DNA from: Caballeronia sp. NK8
Lineage (GTDB): Bacteria > Pseudomonadota > Gammaproteobacteria > Burkholderiales > Burkholderiaceae
DNA: 64,000 bases
Direction of reading: 5' to 3'
NCBI RefSeq assembly: GCF_018408855.1
Contig: NZ_AP024325.1
Span: 434,001 to 498,000 of the forward strand
Position numbers and translations under genes: made by a program. Under the pieces are notes generated by a model. It was not told the origin of the DNA. It ran no database searches and saw only the letters and a program-made list of their open reading frames with translations. Positions 7,674 through 15,765 of this stretch are shown in pieces; position 1 is the stretch's first letter, and every line of letters starts with the position of its first letter.

Positions 7674-8336
7674 ATGGGGATGGATTCGAACGACATCGAC
7701 GAAATTCCCCAGCGCCTGACCGACCGCAAGCGCGCCGCGATCGTGAGCGCGGCCGTGGAGGAGTTCATCGCCGCGGGCTACGACGCGACCAGCATGGACC
7801 GCATCGCCGCACGCGCGGGCGTGTCCAAGCGCACGGTCTATAACCATTTCGAGAGCAAGGAAGCGTTGTTCGCCGCGATCCTGCATCGTCTCTGGGACGC
7901 GAGCGAAACCGGCGATTCACCCGTCTATAGCGCCGATGAACCGTTGCGCGCGCAACTGCTCGCGCTGCTCACGCGCAAGCTGCGTCTGATGACCGATGAG
8001 GCTTTTCTGTCGCTCGCGCGCGTGGCGATCGCGGCGGGCATTCATTCACCGGAGCGCGCGCGGGACATGGTCGCGCGCATCGGCGAGCGTGAGGAAGACG
8101 TCACGGCGTGGATCAGAAAAGCCGCCGCCGATGGCCGTCTCGTGGTCGCGGACCCGGTCTTCGCCGGGCAGCAATTGCATGGCATCGTGAAGGGTTTCGC
8201 GTTCTGGCCGCAGGTGACGATGGGCCAGCCGCCGCTTTCGAAGAATGAGCAGAAGAAAGTGGCGGAAGCGGCCGCCGACATGTTCCTCGCGCGCTATGAG
8301 CGCGCCGCTTCGAAACCCGCTTCGAAATCTTTATAA
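7674..8336 (+). CDS. TetR/AcrR-family transcriptional repressor
   Basis: Regulator of 220 residues. The N-terminal helix-turn-helix is textbook (AIVSAAVEEFIAAGYDATSMDRIAARAGVSKRTVYNHFESKEALF, read in parts), and the C-terminal half resembles the TetR_C_7/AefR-like ligand domain. Two ATGs at 7674 and 7680 are possible; neither has a strong Shine-Dalgarno, although the GGGG just before 7680 favours the second. It diverges from the metallo-hydrolase and probably represses it. Its 3' end overlaps the convergent GntR gene by six bases. Confidence 0.9.
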   Translation: MGMDSNDIDEIPQRLTDRKRAAIVSAAVEEFIAAGYDATSMDRIAARAGVSKRTVYNHFESKEALFAAILHRLWDASETGDSPVYSADEPLRAQLLALLTRKLRLMTDEAFLSLARVAIAAGIHSPERARDMVARIGEREEDVTAWIRKAAADGRLVVADPVFAGQQLHGIVKGFAFWPQVTMGQPPLSKNEQKKVAEAAADMFLARYERAASKPASKSL

Positions 8337-9062
8337 AACCGCTTCCGCGACCAGTTGCAACGCGGGCGCGAGTTTCACGCACACTTCCGGGCGTTCCAGC
8401 GCATACGCCAGATTCTTCTGCGCGATCTGCACGTGCTCTGTCGCGAGCGCCTGCGCGCGCGTGCCTTCGCCGCGTTCCAGCGCATCCACCAGACTGTGGT
8501 GCTGCTGATGCGCCATGAAAAGCCATTGCCGTCCTTCTTCGATGGCCGATTGCATCGGCAACATCGCGCTCGCTGCGGCGAACGGCAGGCGATTGTTCAT
8601 GTCGATGGCGCGCATCAGCGCCGCGTTGCCCGACCCTTCGACGATCAGCTTGTGGAAGCGATTGTTCATGTCGGTGTAGGCGGCGTAGTCGTCGAGATCG
8701 AGTTCGGATTTCGCGAGCAGCCGATCGCCCGCGCGCAGGCATTCCGCCAGCGCATTCGATAGCTGGCGCGGCACGCCGTGCTCGGCGACCAGACGCGCCG
8801 CCATGCCTTCCAGATGACCGCGCACCGCGATGGCATCGCCGATTTCGGCGGCCGTGATGCGCCGCATCACATATCCGCCCGCCGGCGATGGCTCGACCAG
8901 ACCTTCCTGCTCCAGCGTGGTGAGCGCGAGCCGCACCGGCGTGCGCGACGCCTTCAGCCGCTCGGCGAGCGCGACTTCGCCCAGGCGTTCGCCGGGCGCG
9001 AATTCGCCTTTCAGGATCAGGTCGCGCAGATAGACCAATACGCGTTCTTGCTGGGATTCCAT
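8331..9062 (-). CDS. GntR-family regulator, FCD (FadR) subfamily
   Basis: Regulator of about 243 residues: an N-terminal winged helix (VYLRDLILKGEFAPGERLGEVALAERLKASRTPVRLAL, read in parts) and a C-terminal all-helical FCD ligand domain with its metal-binding Asp/His pattern (DMNNRFHKLIVEGSGN; HQQHHSLVDALERGE). FCD proteins usually sense carboxylates. The MESQQ start at 9062 is preferred over an upstream ATG at 9083. It is divergent from the Rieske oxygenase operon across a 348-bp spacer with a perfect CATTTGTACAAATG palindrome, so it probably regulates that operon. Confidence 0.88.
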   Translation of the reverse strand: MESQQERVLVYLRDLILKGEFAPGERLGEVALAERLKASRTPVRLALTTLEQEGLVEPSPAGGYVMRRITAAEIGDAIAVRGHLEGMAARLVAEHGVPRQLSNALAECLRAGDRLLAKSELDLDDYAAYTDMNNRFHKLIVEGSGNAALMRAIDMNNRLPFAAASAMLPMQSAIEEGRQWLFMAHQQHHSLVDALERGEGTRAQALATEHVQIAQKNLAYALERPEVCVKLAPALQLVAEAVL

Positions 9063-9196
9063 TGCTTTCTCTCCGGTCGCCACTGTGGGTGATTCTAGGC
9101 GAAAGACGGTCTACTGCGTTTGGGATTTGAGCAACTCATCGCAGTGATGTTTTTCGTTGTATGCAACATAGCGAAAACATAGTCGAAACGGTTTTC

Positions 9197-9224
9197 TTGA
9201 CTGACTGCGGGTAAACCTTATTTT
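9197..9224 (+). promoter_or_regulatory. Candidate sigma-70 promoter for the oxygenase operon
   Basis: TTGACT at 9197-9202, a 16-base spacer and TATTTT at 9219-9224. This would give a leader of roughly 180 bases before the Rieske gene, with the CATTTGTACAAATG palindrome downstream of the start point where a bound repressor could block elongation. Confidence 0.35.
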
Positions 9225-9310
9225 CTTCGATAAATGCAGTAATATCAACGATATAGGACTGGCTCACGCTTTGGTAGGTTGAGATTCGCACAAGCGTGCT
9301 GCATACATCA

Positions 9311-9324
9311 TTTGTACAAATGCG
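9311..9324. promoter_or_regulatory. Perfect 14-bp palindrome CATTTGTACAAATG, candidate operator
   Basis: The palindrome is exact and lies 87 bases before the Rieske oxygenase start. The TTGTACAA core resembles the paired TNGT/ACNA half-sites of FCD-GntR regulators, and a gene of that class is the divergent neighbour. Which regulator binds is inference; the LysR at 14555 is an alternative. Confidence 0.5.
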
Positions 9325-9410
9325 TGCTTATGGCTATTCTTCGTCCCAAGAACACGGCGCATTGCATGCAATCAACCGCCGTTTGAATTCAACGAACCGG
9401 AGACATCGCC

Positions 9411-10727
9411 ATGATGAGTTCGCAGCAAAACGAAACGATCACCCGCGTCGGCAAGGGCACGCCCGCCGGCCAGTTGTTGCGCCGGTACTGGCAGCCCGTG
9501 GCGCTCGTCGATGAATTGCCCGCCGAGCGTCCCGTGAAAGCCGTGCGCCTGATGGGGCAGGATTTCGTCGTCTTCAGGGACGAACAAGGCCGCTACGGCA
9601 TGCTGGATCGCGACTGCCCGCATCGCGGGGCGGATCTCGCAGCGGGGCGTCTCGAAGACGGCGGCCTGCGTTGCGCGTTCCACGGCTGGCTCTTCGACGC
9701 CAGCGGACGCTGTCTCTCGACGCCGGGCGAGCCCGTCGGCAGCACGCTCTGCAACAAGGTGCGCCAGTCGGCATATCCGATCGTCGAGAAGGCCGGAATT
9801 CTGTTCGGTTACATCGGCAAGGACGCGCCGCCCGCGTTTCCGAACTTCGACTGCTTCGCCGCGCCCGATGCGTACACGTTCGCGTTCAAAGGTCTGTTCG
9901 AATGCAACTGGCTGCAGGCGCTCGAAGTCGGCATCGATCCCGCGCACGCATCGTTTCTGCATCGCTTCTTCGAGGACGCGGACGTGAGCGAGAGCTACGG
10001 CAAGCAGTTCCGCGGCGCGTCGGCTGATTCGAACATGCCGATCACCAAGGTGCTGCGCGAATTCGAATCGCCCGAGATTCTCGTGAGCCCGGCGGACTAC
10101 GGCCTGCGCCTCATTGCAAAGCGCCCGCTCGACGAAGCGCATACGCATGTGCGCGTGACCAACGTCGTGTTCCCGCAAGCGTTCGTCATTCCGATGAGCT
10201 CGGAAATGACGATCACGCAATGGCACGTGCCCGTCGACGACGAGAACTGCTACTGGTACGCGATTTTCACGAGTTTCGGCGCGCCGACCGACAAGGCGCA
10301 GATGCGCGAGCAACGGCTCGAACTGTATGAACTGCCCGATTACACGTCGCGCAAGAACAAGCGCAACAACTACGGTTTCGATCCGCGCGAGCAGTTGAGC
10401 GAAACCTACACGGGGATGGGCTTCGACATCAACGTGCATGATCAGTGGGCCGTCGAATCGCAGGGCGCGATTCAGGACCGCACGCGCGAGCATCTGGGCA
10501 CGACCGACAAGGGAATCATCGCGTATCGACGCCTTCTCGTCGATGCGATCGAGAAGACGCAGGCGGGCGAGCCGACGCTGATGCTGATCGATGAACAACA
10601 GGCCGCGCATTTGACCGGTCCCGCTTCGATCGACGGCATCGGGCCTGCGGACCGCTGGGACGAATACTGGAAAGAGTCCGACGTGAAGCGCCGCGTGAAT
10701 GCGCCGTGGCCCGCGCCGAAAGCCTGA
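9411..10727 (+). CDS. Rieske non-heme iron oxygenase, alpha subunit (phthalate-dioxygenase-like)
   Basis: Oxygenase component of 438 residues. The Rieske [2Fe-2S] ligands are Cys69/His71 (DCPHRGA) and Cys88/His91 (CAFHGW). The mononuclear iron site reads NWLQALEVGIDPAHASFLH, with bridging Asp176 and ligands His179 and His184. There is no beta-subunit gene, so it belongs with the alpha-only (phthalate dioxygenase/demethylase-like) group. It begins an operon that continues with a glutamine-synthetase-like ligase, ferredoxin, ferredoxin reductase and gamma-glutamyl hydrolase, the logic known from aniline oxidation, where the oxygenase acts on a gamma-glutamylated amine. I infer that its substrate is a gamma-glutamyl aromatic amine. 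GGAGAC precedes tandem ATGs at 9411/9414. Confidence 0.92.
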   Translation: MMSSQQNETITRVGKGTPAGQLLRRYWQPVALVDELPAERPVKAVRLMGQDFVVFRDEQGRYGMLDRDCPHRGADLAAGRLEDGGLRCAFHGWLFDASGRCLSTPGEPVGSTLCNKVRQSAYPIVEKAGILFGYIGKDAPPAFPNFDCFAAPDAYTFAFKGLFECNWLQALEVGIDPAHASFLHRFFEDADVSESYGKQFRGASADSNMPITKVLREFESPEILVSPADYGLRLIAKRPLDEAHTHVRVTNVVFPQAFVIPMSSEMTITQWHVPVDDENCYWYAIFTSFGAPTDKAQMREQRLELYELPDYTSRKNKRNNYGFDPREQLSETYTGMGFDINVHDQWAVESQGAIQDRTREHLGTTDKGIIAYRRLLVDAIEKTQAGEPTLMLIDEQQAAHLTGPASIDGIGPADRWDEYWKESDVKRRVNAPWPAPKA

Positions 10728-10787
10728 ACCCACCGAACCGCAACCCGAATGGAGCGCGCGGCGCCGATGCTGCCGCGCGGAACACAC

Positions 10788-12224
10788 ATGTCTTTCGTAG
10801 AAACTCATGGTTTGTGGACGGACGCGCAGCACGCCGCCTATGCCGGACTCGTCGAACGTCTGAAAGAGGGCGATGTGAAGGTCGTACGCTTCTCGTTTCC
10901 CGATCAGCACGGCCTGTTGCGCGGCAAGACGCTCGTCGTCGACGAAGCGATCAAGGCGATGAAAAGCGGCGTCACGCTGACGACCACGCTGTTTGCCAAG
11001 GACACCTCGCATCGCACGGTGTTTCCGGTGTTCACGGCGGGCGGCGGCTTCGACATGCCCGAGATGCAGGGCGCATGCGACACGCTGATGGTCGCCGACC
11101 CGGAAACGTTTCGCGTGCTGCCGTGGGCGCCGCATACGGGATGGGTGCTGTGCGACGTGCATTTCGCCAACGGCTTGCCGGTGCCGTTCGGCACGCGACA
11201 GCTTTTCCGGCGCGCGCTCGACCGGCTATCGAATCACGGTTATGACTTCGTGTCGGGCCTCGAAGTGGAGTTTCATGTCTTCAAGGTCACCGACCCGCAC
11301 ATGAAGCCCGAGCATTCGGGACAGCCCGGCTTGCCGCCCGATGTCGAGTTGCTGTCACATGGTTATCAGTATCTGACGGAGTTGCGCTACGACGCCGTCG
11401 ATGACGTGATGGAGCTTCTTCGGCGCAATGTCGACGCGCTCGGTCTGGGCGTGCGCTCGCTCGAAGTCGAATACGGCCCGAGCCAGTTCGAGTTCACGTT
11501 CGCGCCGACCAGGGGCATGAAGAGCGCGGACGACATGGTGCTTTTCCGCAGTGCGGTGAAGCAGATCTGCCAGCGTAACGGCTATCACGCGACCTTCATG
11601 TGCCGTCCGCGCATTCCGAATGTCGTGTCGAGCGGATGGCATCTGCATCAATCGCTCGTGCATGCGGGCGATGGCGCGAATGCGTTCATGCCCGGCGATG
11701 CGTCCGAACCCTTGTCGATAGCCGGTCAACGCTATCTCGCGGGACTGCTTGCGCACGCACAGGGCGCGACCGCGCTGTCGACGCCGACGATCAACGGCTA
11801 TCGGCGCTACCGGCCGTATTCGAACGCGCCGGATCGTGCGAGCTGGGGGCGCGACAACCGCGGCGTGATGCTGCGCGTGCTCGGCGGCGTGAATGATCCG
11901 GCGAGCCGCATAGAGAATCGTGTGGGCGAGCCGACCGCGAATCCTTACCTGTACTTCGCCTCGCAAGTAATCTCGGGTCTCGACGGCATGCAGCGCAAGC
12001 TCGAATTGCCGCCTTCTGCCGATACGCCCTACGAAGCGCACGCGCAAGCGCTGCCGCGCACATTGAGCGACGCACTCGACGCGCTGCGTACTGACGAATG
12101 CCTGCGCGAAGGCCTTGGCAGCGCGTTCATCGACTACTTCTGCAAGCTGAAGCAGGCGGAAATCGACCGCTTCAATCTGGAAGTCACCGAGTGGGAACAT
12201 CGCGAATACTTCGACGCGTTCTGA
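10788..12224 (+). CDS. Glutamine-synthetase-like gamma-glutamylamide ligase
   Basis: Ligase of 478 residues in the GS catalytic fold. Metal/substrate-binding elements are present: GLEVEFHVF at about 158-166, EVEYGPSQFEFTF, SSGWHLHQSL and an Arg-rich ATP site (RPYSNAPDRASWGRDNRG). Divergence from GlnA and the catabolic setting suggest ATP-dependent ligation of glutamate to an amine, as for gamma-glutamylanilide synthetase (TdnQ/AtdA1), PuuA and IpuC. The start MSFVETHG at 10788 was preferred over an upstream ATG at 10749. It follows the Rieske gene by 60 bases. I infer that it primes the amine for the oxygenase. A nitrogen-assimilatory GlnA role is unlikely given the context. Confidence 0.88.
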   Translation: MSFVETHGLWTDAQHAAYAGLVERLKEGDVKVVRFSFPDQHGLLRGKTLVVDEAIKAMKSGVTLTTTLFAKDTSHRTVFPVFTAGGGFDMPEMQGACDTLMVADPETFRVLPWAPHTGWVLCDVHFANGLPVPFGTRQLFRRALDRLSNHGYDFVSGLEVEFHVFKVTDPHMKPEHSGQPGLPPDVELLSHGYQYLTELRYDAVDDVMELLRRNVDALGLGVRSLEVEYGPSQFEFTFAPTRGMKSADDMVLFRSAVKQICQRNGYHATFMCRPRIPNVVSSGWHLHQSLVHAGDGANAFMPGDASEPLSIAGQRYLAGLLAHAQGATALSTPTINGYRRYRPYSNAPDRASWGRDNRGVMLRVLGGVNDPASRIENRVGEPTANPYLYFASQVISGLDGMQRKLELPPSADTPYEAHAQALPRTLSDALDALRTDECLREGLGSAFIDYFCKLKQAEIDRFNLEVTEWEHREYFDAF

Positions 12225-12249
12225 CGGCGCGCACTCAAGGAGAAATATC

Positions 12250-12573
12250 ATGTCTATCGTTACGGTCATCTTGCGCGACGGCACGCGCCGCGACATCGAC
12301 GTGCCCGACGGCACGAGCGTGATGGAAGCCGCGATTCACAACAACGTGCGCGGCATCGACGCGGAATGCGGCGGCTGCTTGTCCTGCGCGACGTGTCATG
12401 TTTATATCGATGCATCGTCGACGGCGGATCTTCCGTCGCCCGACGAATCGGAACTCGAATTGCTGGACGGCGTCGCAGCGGAGCGGCGTCCCGAAAGCCG
12501 ACTGAGTTGCCAACTCGTGATGAGCGCCGCGATCAACGGGCTCGTCGTACAGATTCCGCAAAGACAGGGGTGA
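12250..12573 (+). CDS. [2Fe-2S] ferredoxin, adrenodoxin/putidaredoxin type
   Basis: Electron carrier of 107 residues. Cluster ligands are Cys40, Cys46, Cys49 (C-x5-C-x2-C in ECGGCLSCATC, with an extra Cys43) and Cys87 (LSCQL). This is the adrenodoxin-type vertebrate-like pattern, unlike the Rieske-type ferredoxins or the fused reductases that serve many ring-hydroxylating oxygenases. AAGGAG precedes the ATG. It sits immediately before an FAD reductase of the matching type, so NADH to FAD reductase to ferredoxin to Rieske oxygenase is the likely chain. Confidence 0.93.
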   Translation: MSIVTVILRDGTRRDIDVPDGTSVMEAAIHNNVRGIDAECGGCLSCATCHVYIDASSTADLPSPDESELELLDGVAAERRPESRLSCQLVMSAAINGLVVQIPQRQG

Positions 12574-12577
12574 GACC

Positions 12578-13804
12578 ATGAATCAGACGCTCGTGATCGT
12601 CGGTGCGTCGTATGCGGGGGTTCAGCTCGCGGCGGCCACGCGCGAAGCCGGCTTCGAAGGACGCATCGTGCTCATCGGCGACGAGGCCGACGCGCCGTAT
12701 CAGCGTCCGCCGCTATCCAAAGGATTTCTCACCGGAAGCTTCAGCGAAGCGCGCCTGCCGTTGCGCTCGCAAGCCTTCTTCGATGAAGAGAACATCGAAT
12801 GGATGCCGTCGATGCGTGCAACGCATATCGATCGCGCGCAACGTGAAGTCGAACTGCACGACGGCACGCGCATTGCCTACGATCATCTCGCGCTCACTAC
12901 CGGGGCGCGCGTGCGCAAGCTCGATTGCCCGGGCGCGACGCTCGATGCCGTTCATTACCTGCGCGATCTGCGCGATGCGCGGCGTCTCGCGCAAACGGCG
13001 CGCTCGGCGCGGCGCGCGGTGGTGATCGGCGGCGGATATATCGGTCTCGAAGCGGCGGCGTCGCTGCGTCAGCACGGCATCGACGTGACGGTCGTGGAAA
13101 CGGAGCCGCGCCTCTTGGCACGCGTCGCGTCGCCGTGGATGTCGGCATTCATGCAGCGCGTGCATGCCGATAACGGCGTCGCCTTCGAATTCGGGCGCAA
13201 GGTGGTCGCGCTACAGCCGCTCGATGATGCGGTGTCCGTCGTGCTCGACGACGATACACATCTGCCGTGCGATCTCGTCGTCGTGGGTATCGGTGTGATT
13301 CCGAATACCGAACTCGCGGCGGAGTGCGGTCTGACGGTGGCGGGCGGCATCGTCGTCGACGAATGCGCGCGCACGAGCGATCCGGCGATCGTCGCCGCGG
13401 GCGATTGCGCCGCGTTCGTGCCGCATTGGGCGCCGCCCGATTCGCGCGCGAGCCGCATCGAATCGGTGCAGAACGCAAACGATATGGCGAAAGTCGCGGC
13501 GCTCGCGATCGTCGGGCGGCCGCAGCCGTATCGCGTGGTGCCGTGGTTCTGGTCCGATCAATACGATCTCAAGCTGCAGATGGCGGGTATTCACTCGGGC
13601 TTCACGAATCATGTGTTGCGCGGTTCCGTCGACGAGAAGAAGTTCTCGATCTTCTACTTTCGCGGCGATGCGTTGATCGCGGTGGACAGCATCAATCGTC
13701 CGCAGGAGCATATGCTCGCGCGCAAGCTGCTCGCGCAGAGCGTGAAGCTGGCTCCGCACGAAGCGGAAGATCCCGCGTTCGATCTGAAAGGAGCGGCGCA
13801 ATGA
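12578..13804 (+). CDS. FAD-dependent ferredoxin reductase (putidaredoxin/rhodocoxin reductase-like)
   Basis: Flavoprotein of 408 residues. It has two dinucleotide-binding folds: FAD site VIVGASYAGVQLA at the N-terminus and NAD site VVIGGGYIGLEAA near 147. The FAD-contacting stretch PYQRPPLSKGFL, the GIGVIPNTELA segment and the ATSDP-like AAGDCA motif mark the ferredoxin reductase family, and the C-terminal reductase domain is present. It follows the ferredoxin by four bases and overlaps the hydrolase start by ATGA, so translation is probably coupled. It should pass electrons from NAD(P)H to the ferredoxin at 12250. Confidence 0.93.
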   Translation: MNQTLVIVGASYAGVQLAAATREAGFEGRIVLIGDEADAPYQRPPLSKGFLTGSFSEARLPLRSQAFFDEENIEWMPSMRATHIDRAQREVELHDGTRIAYDHLALTTGARVRKLDCPGATLDAVHYLRDLRDARRLAQTARSARRAVVIGGGYIGLEAAASLRQHGIDVTVVETEPRLLARVASPWMSAFMQRVHADNGVAFEFGRKVVALQPLDDAVSVVLDDDTHLPCDLVVVGIGVIPNTELAAECGLTVAGGIVVDECARTSDPAIVAAGDCAAFVPHWAPPDSRASRIESVQNANDMAKVAALAIVGRPQPYRVVPWFWSDQYDLKLQMAGIHSGFTNHVLRGSVDEKKFSIFYFRGDALIAVDSINRPQEHMLARKLLAQSVKLAPHEAEDPAFDLKGAAQ

Positions 13805-14550
13805 AACCGATGGTCGGTGTCGTATGCGACCGGTTCTTCGTCGGCGAATACGATCTGCATAGTGCGAAGCACAGCTATGTCCGCGCATTGATGACGTGCG
13901 CGCAAGTCAGCCCGGTGCTGATTCCGGCATCGCGCGATGTCGAAGCGGTCGCGGACTATCTCGACGGCGTGAGCGGCCTGCTGTTTCCCGGCGGCGCGTC
14001 GAATGTCGAGGCCCGCCTGTACGGCGGCGCGGCCGATGCGGACATGCTCGTCGATCCCGACCGCGATCATGTCGCGCTGGAACTGATGCGCGGCGCGGCG
14101 GCGCGCGGCATGCCGCTCCTGGGCATCTGTCGCGGCTTTCAGGAGATGAACGTCGCGTTCGGCGGTACGTTGCATCCCGACATCCATGCGTCGGGGCATT
14201 CGGAAGATCATCTCGAGGACAAGCGCGAAGCGTTGCTCGAGCGCTATCGCTATCGTCATGAAATCGAACTCGCCGATGACGGCGCGTTGATGACGCTCGC
14301 GGGCGGCGCGCGGCGCGTGCACGTGAATTCGCTGCATCGTCAGGGCGTGGCGAGGCTCGCGCCGCGACTGGCGGTCGAGGCGCGCGCGCCGGATGGCCTG
14401 ATCGAAGCAATCCGCCTTGAAGGGCATCCGTTCGCGCTCGGCGTGCAATGGCATCCGGAAGCGATGGTCGCAAGCGATGCGCTTTCGCGCGCGCTGTTCG
14501 AGGCGTTCGGCGCAAGTTGCAGACGCTACGCGGCGCGCGGCGAGGTCTGA
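13801..14550 (+). CDS. Gamma-glutamyl hydrolase, class I glutamine amidotransferase-like (PuuD-type)
   Basis: Hydrolase of 249 residues. The nucleophile lies in LLGICRGFQEMNVAFGGTL (Cys110), and the late HPE pair in GVQWHPEA gives His218 and Glu220. The fold and motifs match PuuD-type gamma-glutamyl-GABA hydrolases and AtdA2/TdnT-type proteins of aniline clusters. It starts inside the stop of the ferredoxin reductase gene (ATGA). With the GS-like ligase and Rieske oxygenase it closes a cycle in which glutamate is added to and later removed from the amine. An alternative role is as a safety valve that hydrolyses excess glutamylated substrate. Confidence 0.88.
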   Translation: MKPMVGVVCDRFFVGEYDLHSAKHSYVRALMTCAQVSPVLIPASRDVEAVADYLDGVSGLLFPGGASNVEARLYGGAADADMLVDPDRDHVALELMRGAAARGMPLLGICRGFQEMNVAFGGTLHPDIHASGHSEDHLEDKREALLERYRYRHEIELADDGALMTLAGGARRVHVNSLHRQGVARLAPRLAVEARAPDGLIEAIRLEGHPFALGVQWHPEAMVASDALSRALFEAFGASCRRYAARGEV

Positions 14551-14554
14551 CGCG

Positions 14555-15529
14555 ATGTCGGCCGAGCGCATCGACCTCAATCTGCTGCGAGTCTTCGACG
14601 CGATTTTCGAAGACCGCAATCTGGCGCTGGCGGGCAAGCGTCTGCACCTCAGTCAATCGGCGATCAGTCATGCGCTCGGACGCATGCGCGACGTGCTCGG
14701 CGACGATCTCTTCGTGCGTACCGGGCGCGGCATGGAGCCCACTGTGCGCGCGCTCGCCATGGCGACACAGGTGCGCGGCGCGCTCGCGCAGATCAAGGCG
14801 GCGCTGGGCGTCGACAGGTTCGATCCGGCGATCGCGCGGCGCACGTTCGTGCTGGCCGCGAACGACTACATCACGGTGCTCCTGCTCGGGCGGCTCAGCC
14901 AGCGTCTGAGCGCGGAAGCCCCGTTCGTGGATATCGTGGTGCGGCCATCGACGCGGCTCGATCTCGCGGGCCAGATCGATGTCGGCCGCATCGACATCGC
15001 GATCGGCATTTTTGCCGATGTGCCGCGCCGCTTTCGCTCGATCGACGTATGGGCGCAGACCGACGTGCTGCTGCTGCATCGCGAGCACCCGATCGCGGAG
15101 CGGCCGCTCACGCGAGACGACTTGCTGACGTATCCGCTCGTCGCGGTATCGCAGGGCGGCGAGGAAGAGGGCGCGGTGAGCGGCTTCATCGTCGAACGGG
15201 GACTCGCGCGGCAATCGGAGATGTTCGATCGCGATGCGCTCAATCGCGGCTTCGCCGATAGCGCCGATGTTCCGCGCGTGCGCGTGGCCGTCGCGCATTC
15301 GCTCGCGATTCCCGCGCTGCTGCGTCATAGCGACATGCTTGCGATAGTGCCGTCGTCGCTCGGTCGCGAACTGGAACGCAACGGCGAGCTGCAGATGCGC
15401 GCGACGCCCTATGCATGTCCCGATGCGACCGTGCGCGCCGTATGGCACGAACGCAACGATGCCGACCCTGGGCTGCAATGGCTCAGGCAGCAACTCATCG
15501 AGGTATCGCGGCAGGTGCGAAGCCGCTGA
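14555..15529 (+). CDS. LysR-family regulator of the oxygenase cluster
   Basis: Regulator of 324 residues beginning MSAERIDLNLLRVFDAIFEDRNL, with helix-turn-helix LSQSAISHALGRMRDVLGDDLF; this N-terminus is of the NodD/PcpR/NahR-like group that often senses aromatic compounds. It starts four bases after the hydrolase stop, so it is the last gene of the oxygenase operon. It probably activates the operon and/or the downstream permease in response to the aromatic substrate, next to the divergent GntR at the other end. Confidence 0.88.
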   Translation: MSAERIDLNLLRVFDAIFEDRNLALAGKRLHLSQSAISHALGRMRDVLGDDLFVRTGRGMEPTVRALAMATQVRGALAQIKAALGVDRFDPAIARRTFVLAANDYITVLLLGRLSQRLSAEAPFVDIVVRPSTRLDLAGQIDVGRIDIAIGIFADVPRRFRSIDVWAQTDVLLLHREHPIAERPLTRDDLLTYPLVAVSQGGEEEGAVSGFIVERGLARQSEMFDRDALNRGFADSADVPRVRVAVAHSLAIPALLRHSDMLAIVPSSLGRELERNGELQMRATPYACPDATVRAVWHERNDADPGLQWLRQQLIEVSRQVRSR

Positions 15530-15605
15530 TGCGCGGCATGCAACATCGTCATGCAAAGGATTCACTGCGTGCGCGCTCTTGAGTGCGCGCGTGTGAACGT
15601 CGTCG

Positions 15606-15630
15606 AAAGTCCCTGAAACAAGGGCTTTTT
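15606..15630 (+). terminator. Candidate rho-independent terminator after the oxygenase operon
   Basis: AAAGtCCCT, loop GAAACA, AGGGCTTT with a T-tract (TTTTTC). One unpaired T interrupts the left arm. It lies 77 bases after the LysR stop and before the permease promoter. Confidence 0.4.
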
Positions 15631-15765
15631 CATTCGAAATGGTGACATCGCGCGCAACGTCGCGAGGCGTCGGTGCGCGCTGCGCGCCGCGCGTTCGTGA
15701 CTTGCCGGGTTGTTCGCCCGTATGCGCGCTCTTAATCTGGGCGCCCGTCGATCAGAGAGGATGTT

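Larger units (their letters stand above)
9063..9410. other. Promoter region between GntR and the oxygenase operon
   Basis: No gene seen in these 348 bases, which are clearly more AT-rich than the flanks. They contain a GTTG-N4-CAAC dyad at 9156-9167 framed by TTTTCG and CGAAAA, a promoter-like pair and a perfect 14-bp palindrome listed separately. Confidence 0.6.

Noticed and set aside
9372..11162. A 596-residue minus-strand frame opposite the Rieske oxygenase
   Set aside because: Antisense of a gene with intact Rieske and iron-site motifs.
10788..12224. Housekeeping glutamine synthetase
   Set aside because: Sequence diverged from GlnA and it is locked in a catabolic operon between a Rieske oxygenase and a ferredoxin.
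13267..13800. An N-terminal extension of the gamma-glutamyl hydrolase frame
   Set aside because: The extension is an out-of-frame shadow of the ferredoxin reductase gene; the ATGA-coupled start at 13801 gives the normal family N-terminus.
9411..14550. A straightforward aniline dioxygenase (Atd/Tdn) cluster
   Set aside because: No beta subunit, no catechol dioxygenase, a different electron-transfer chain, and an aromatic-acid permease next to it.
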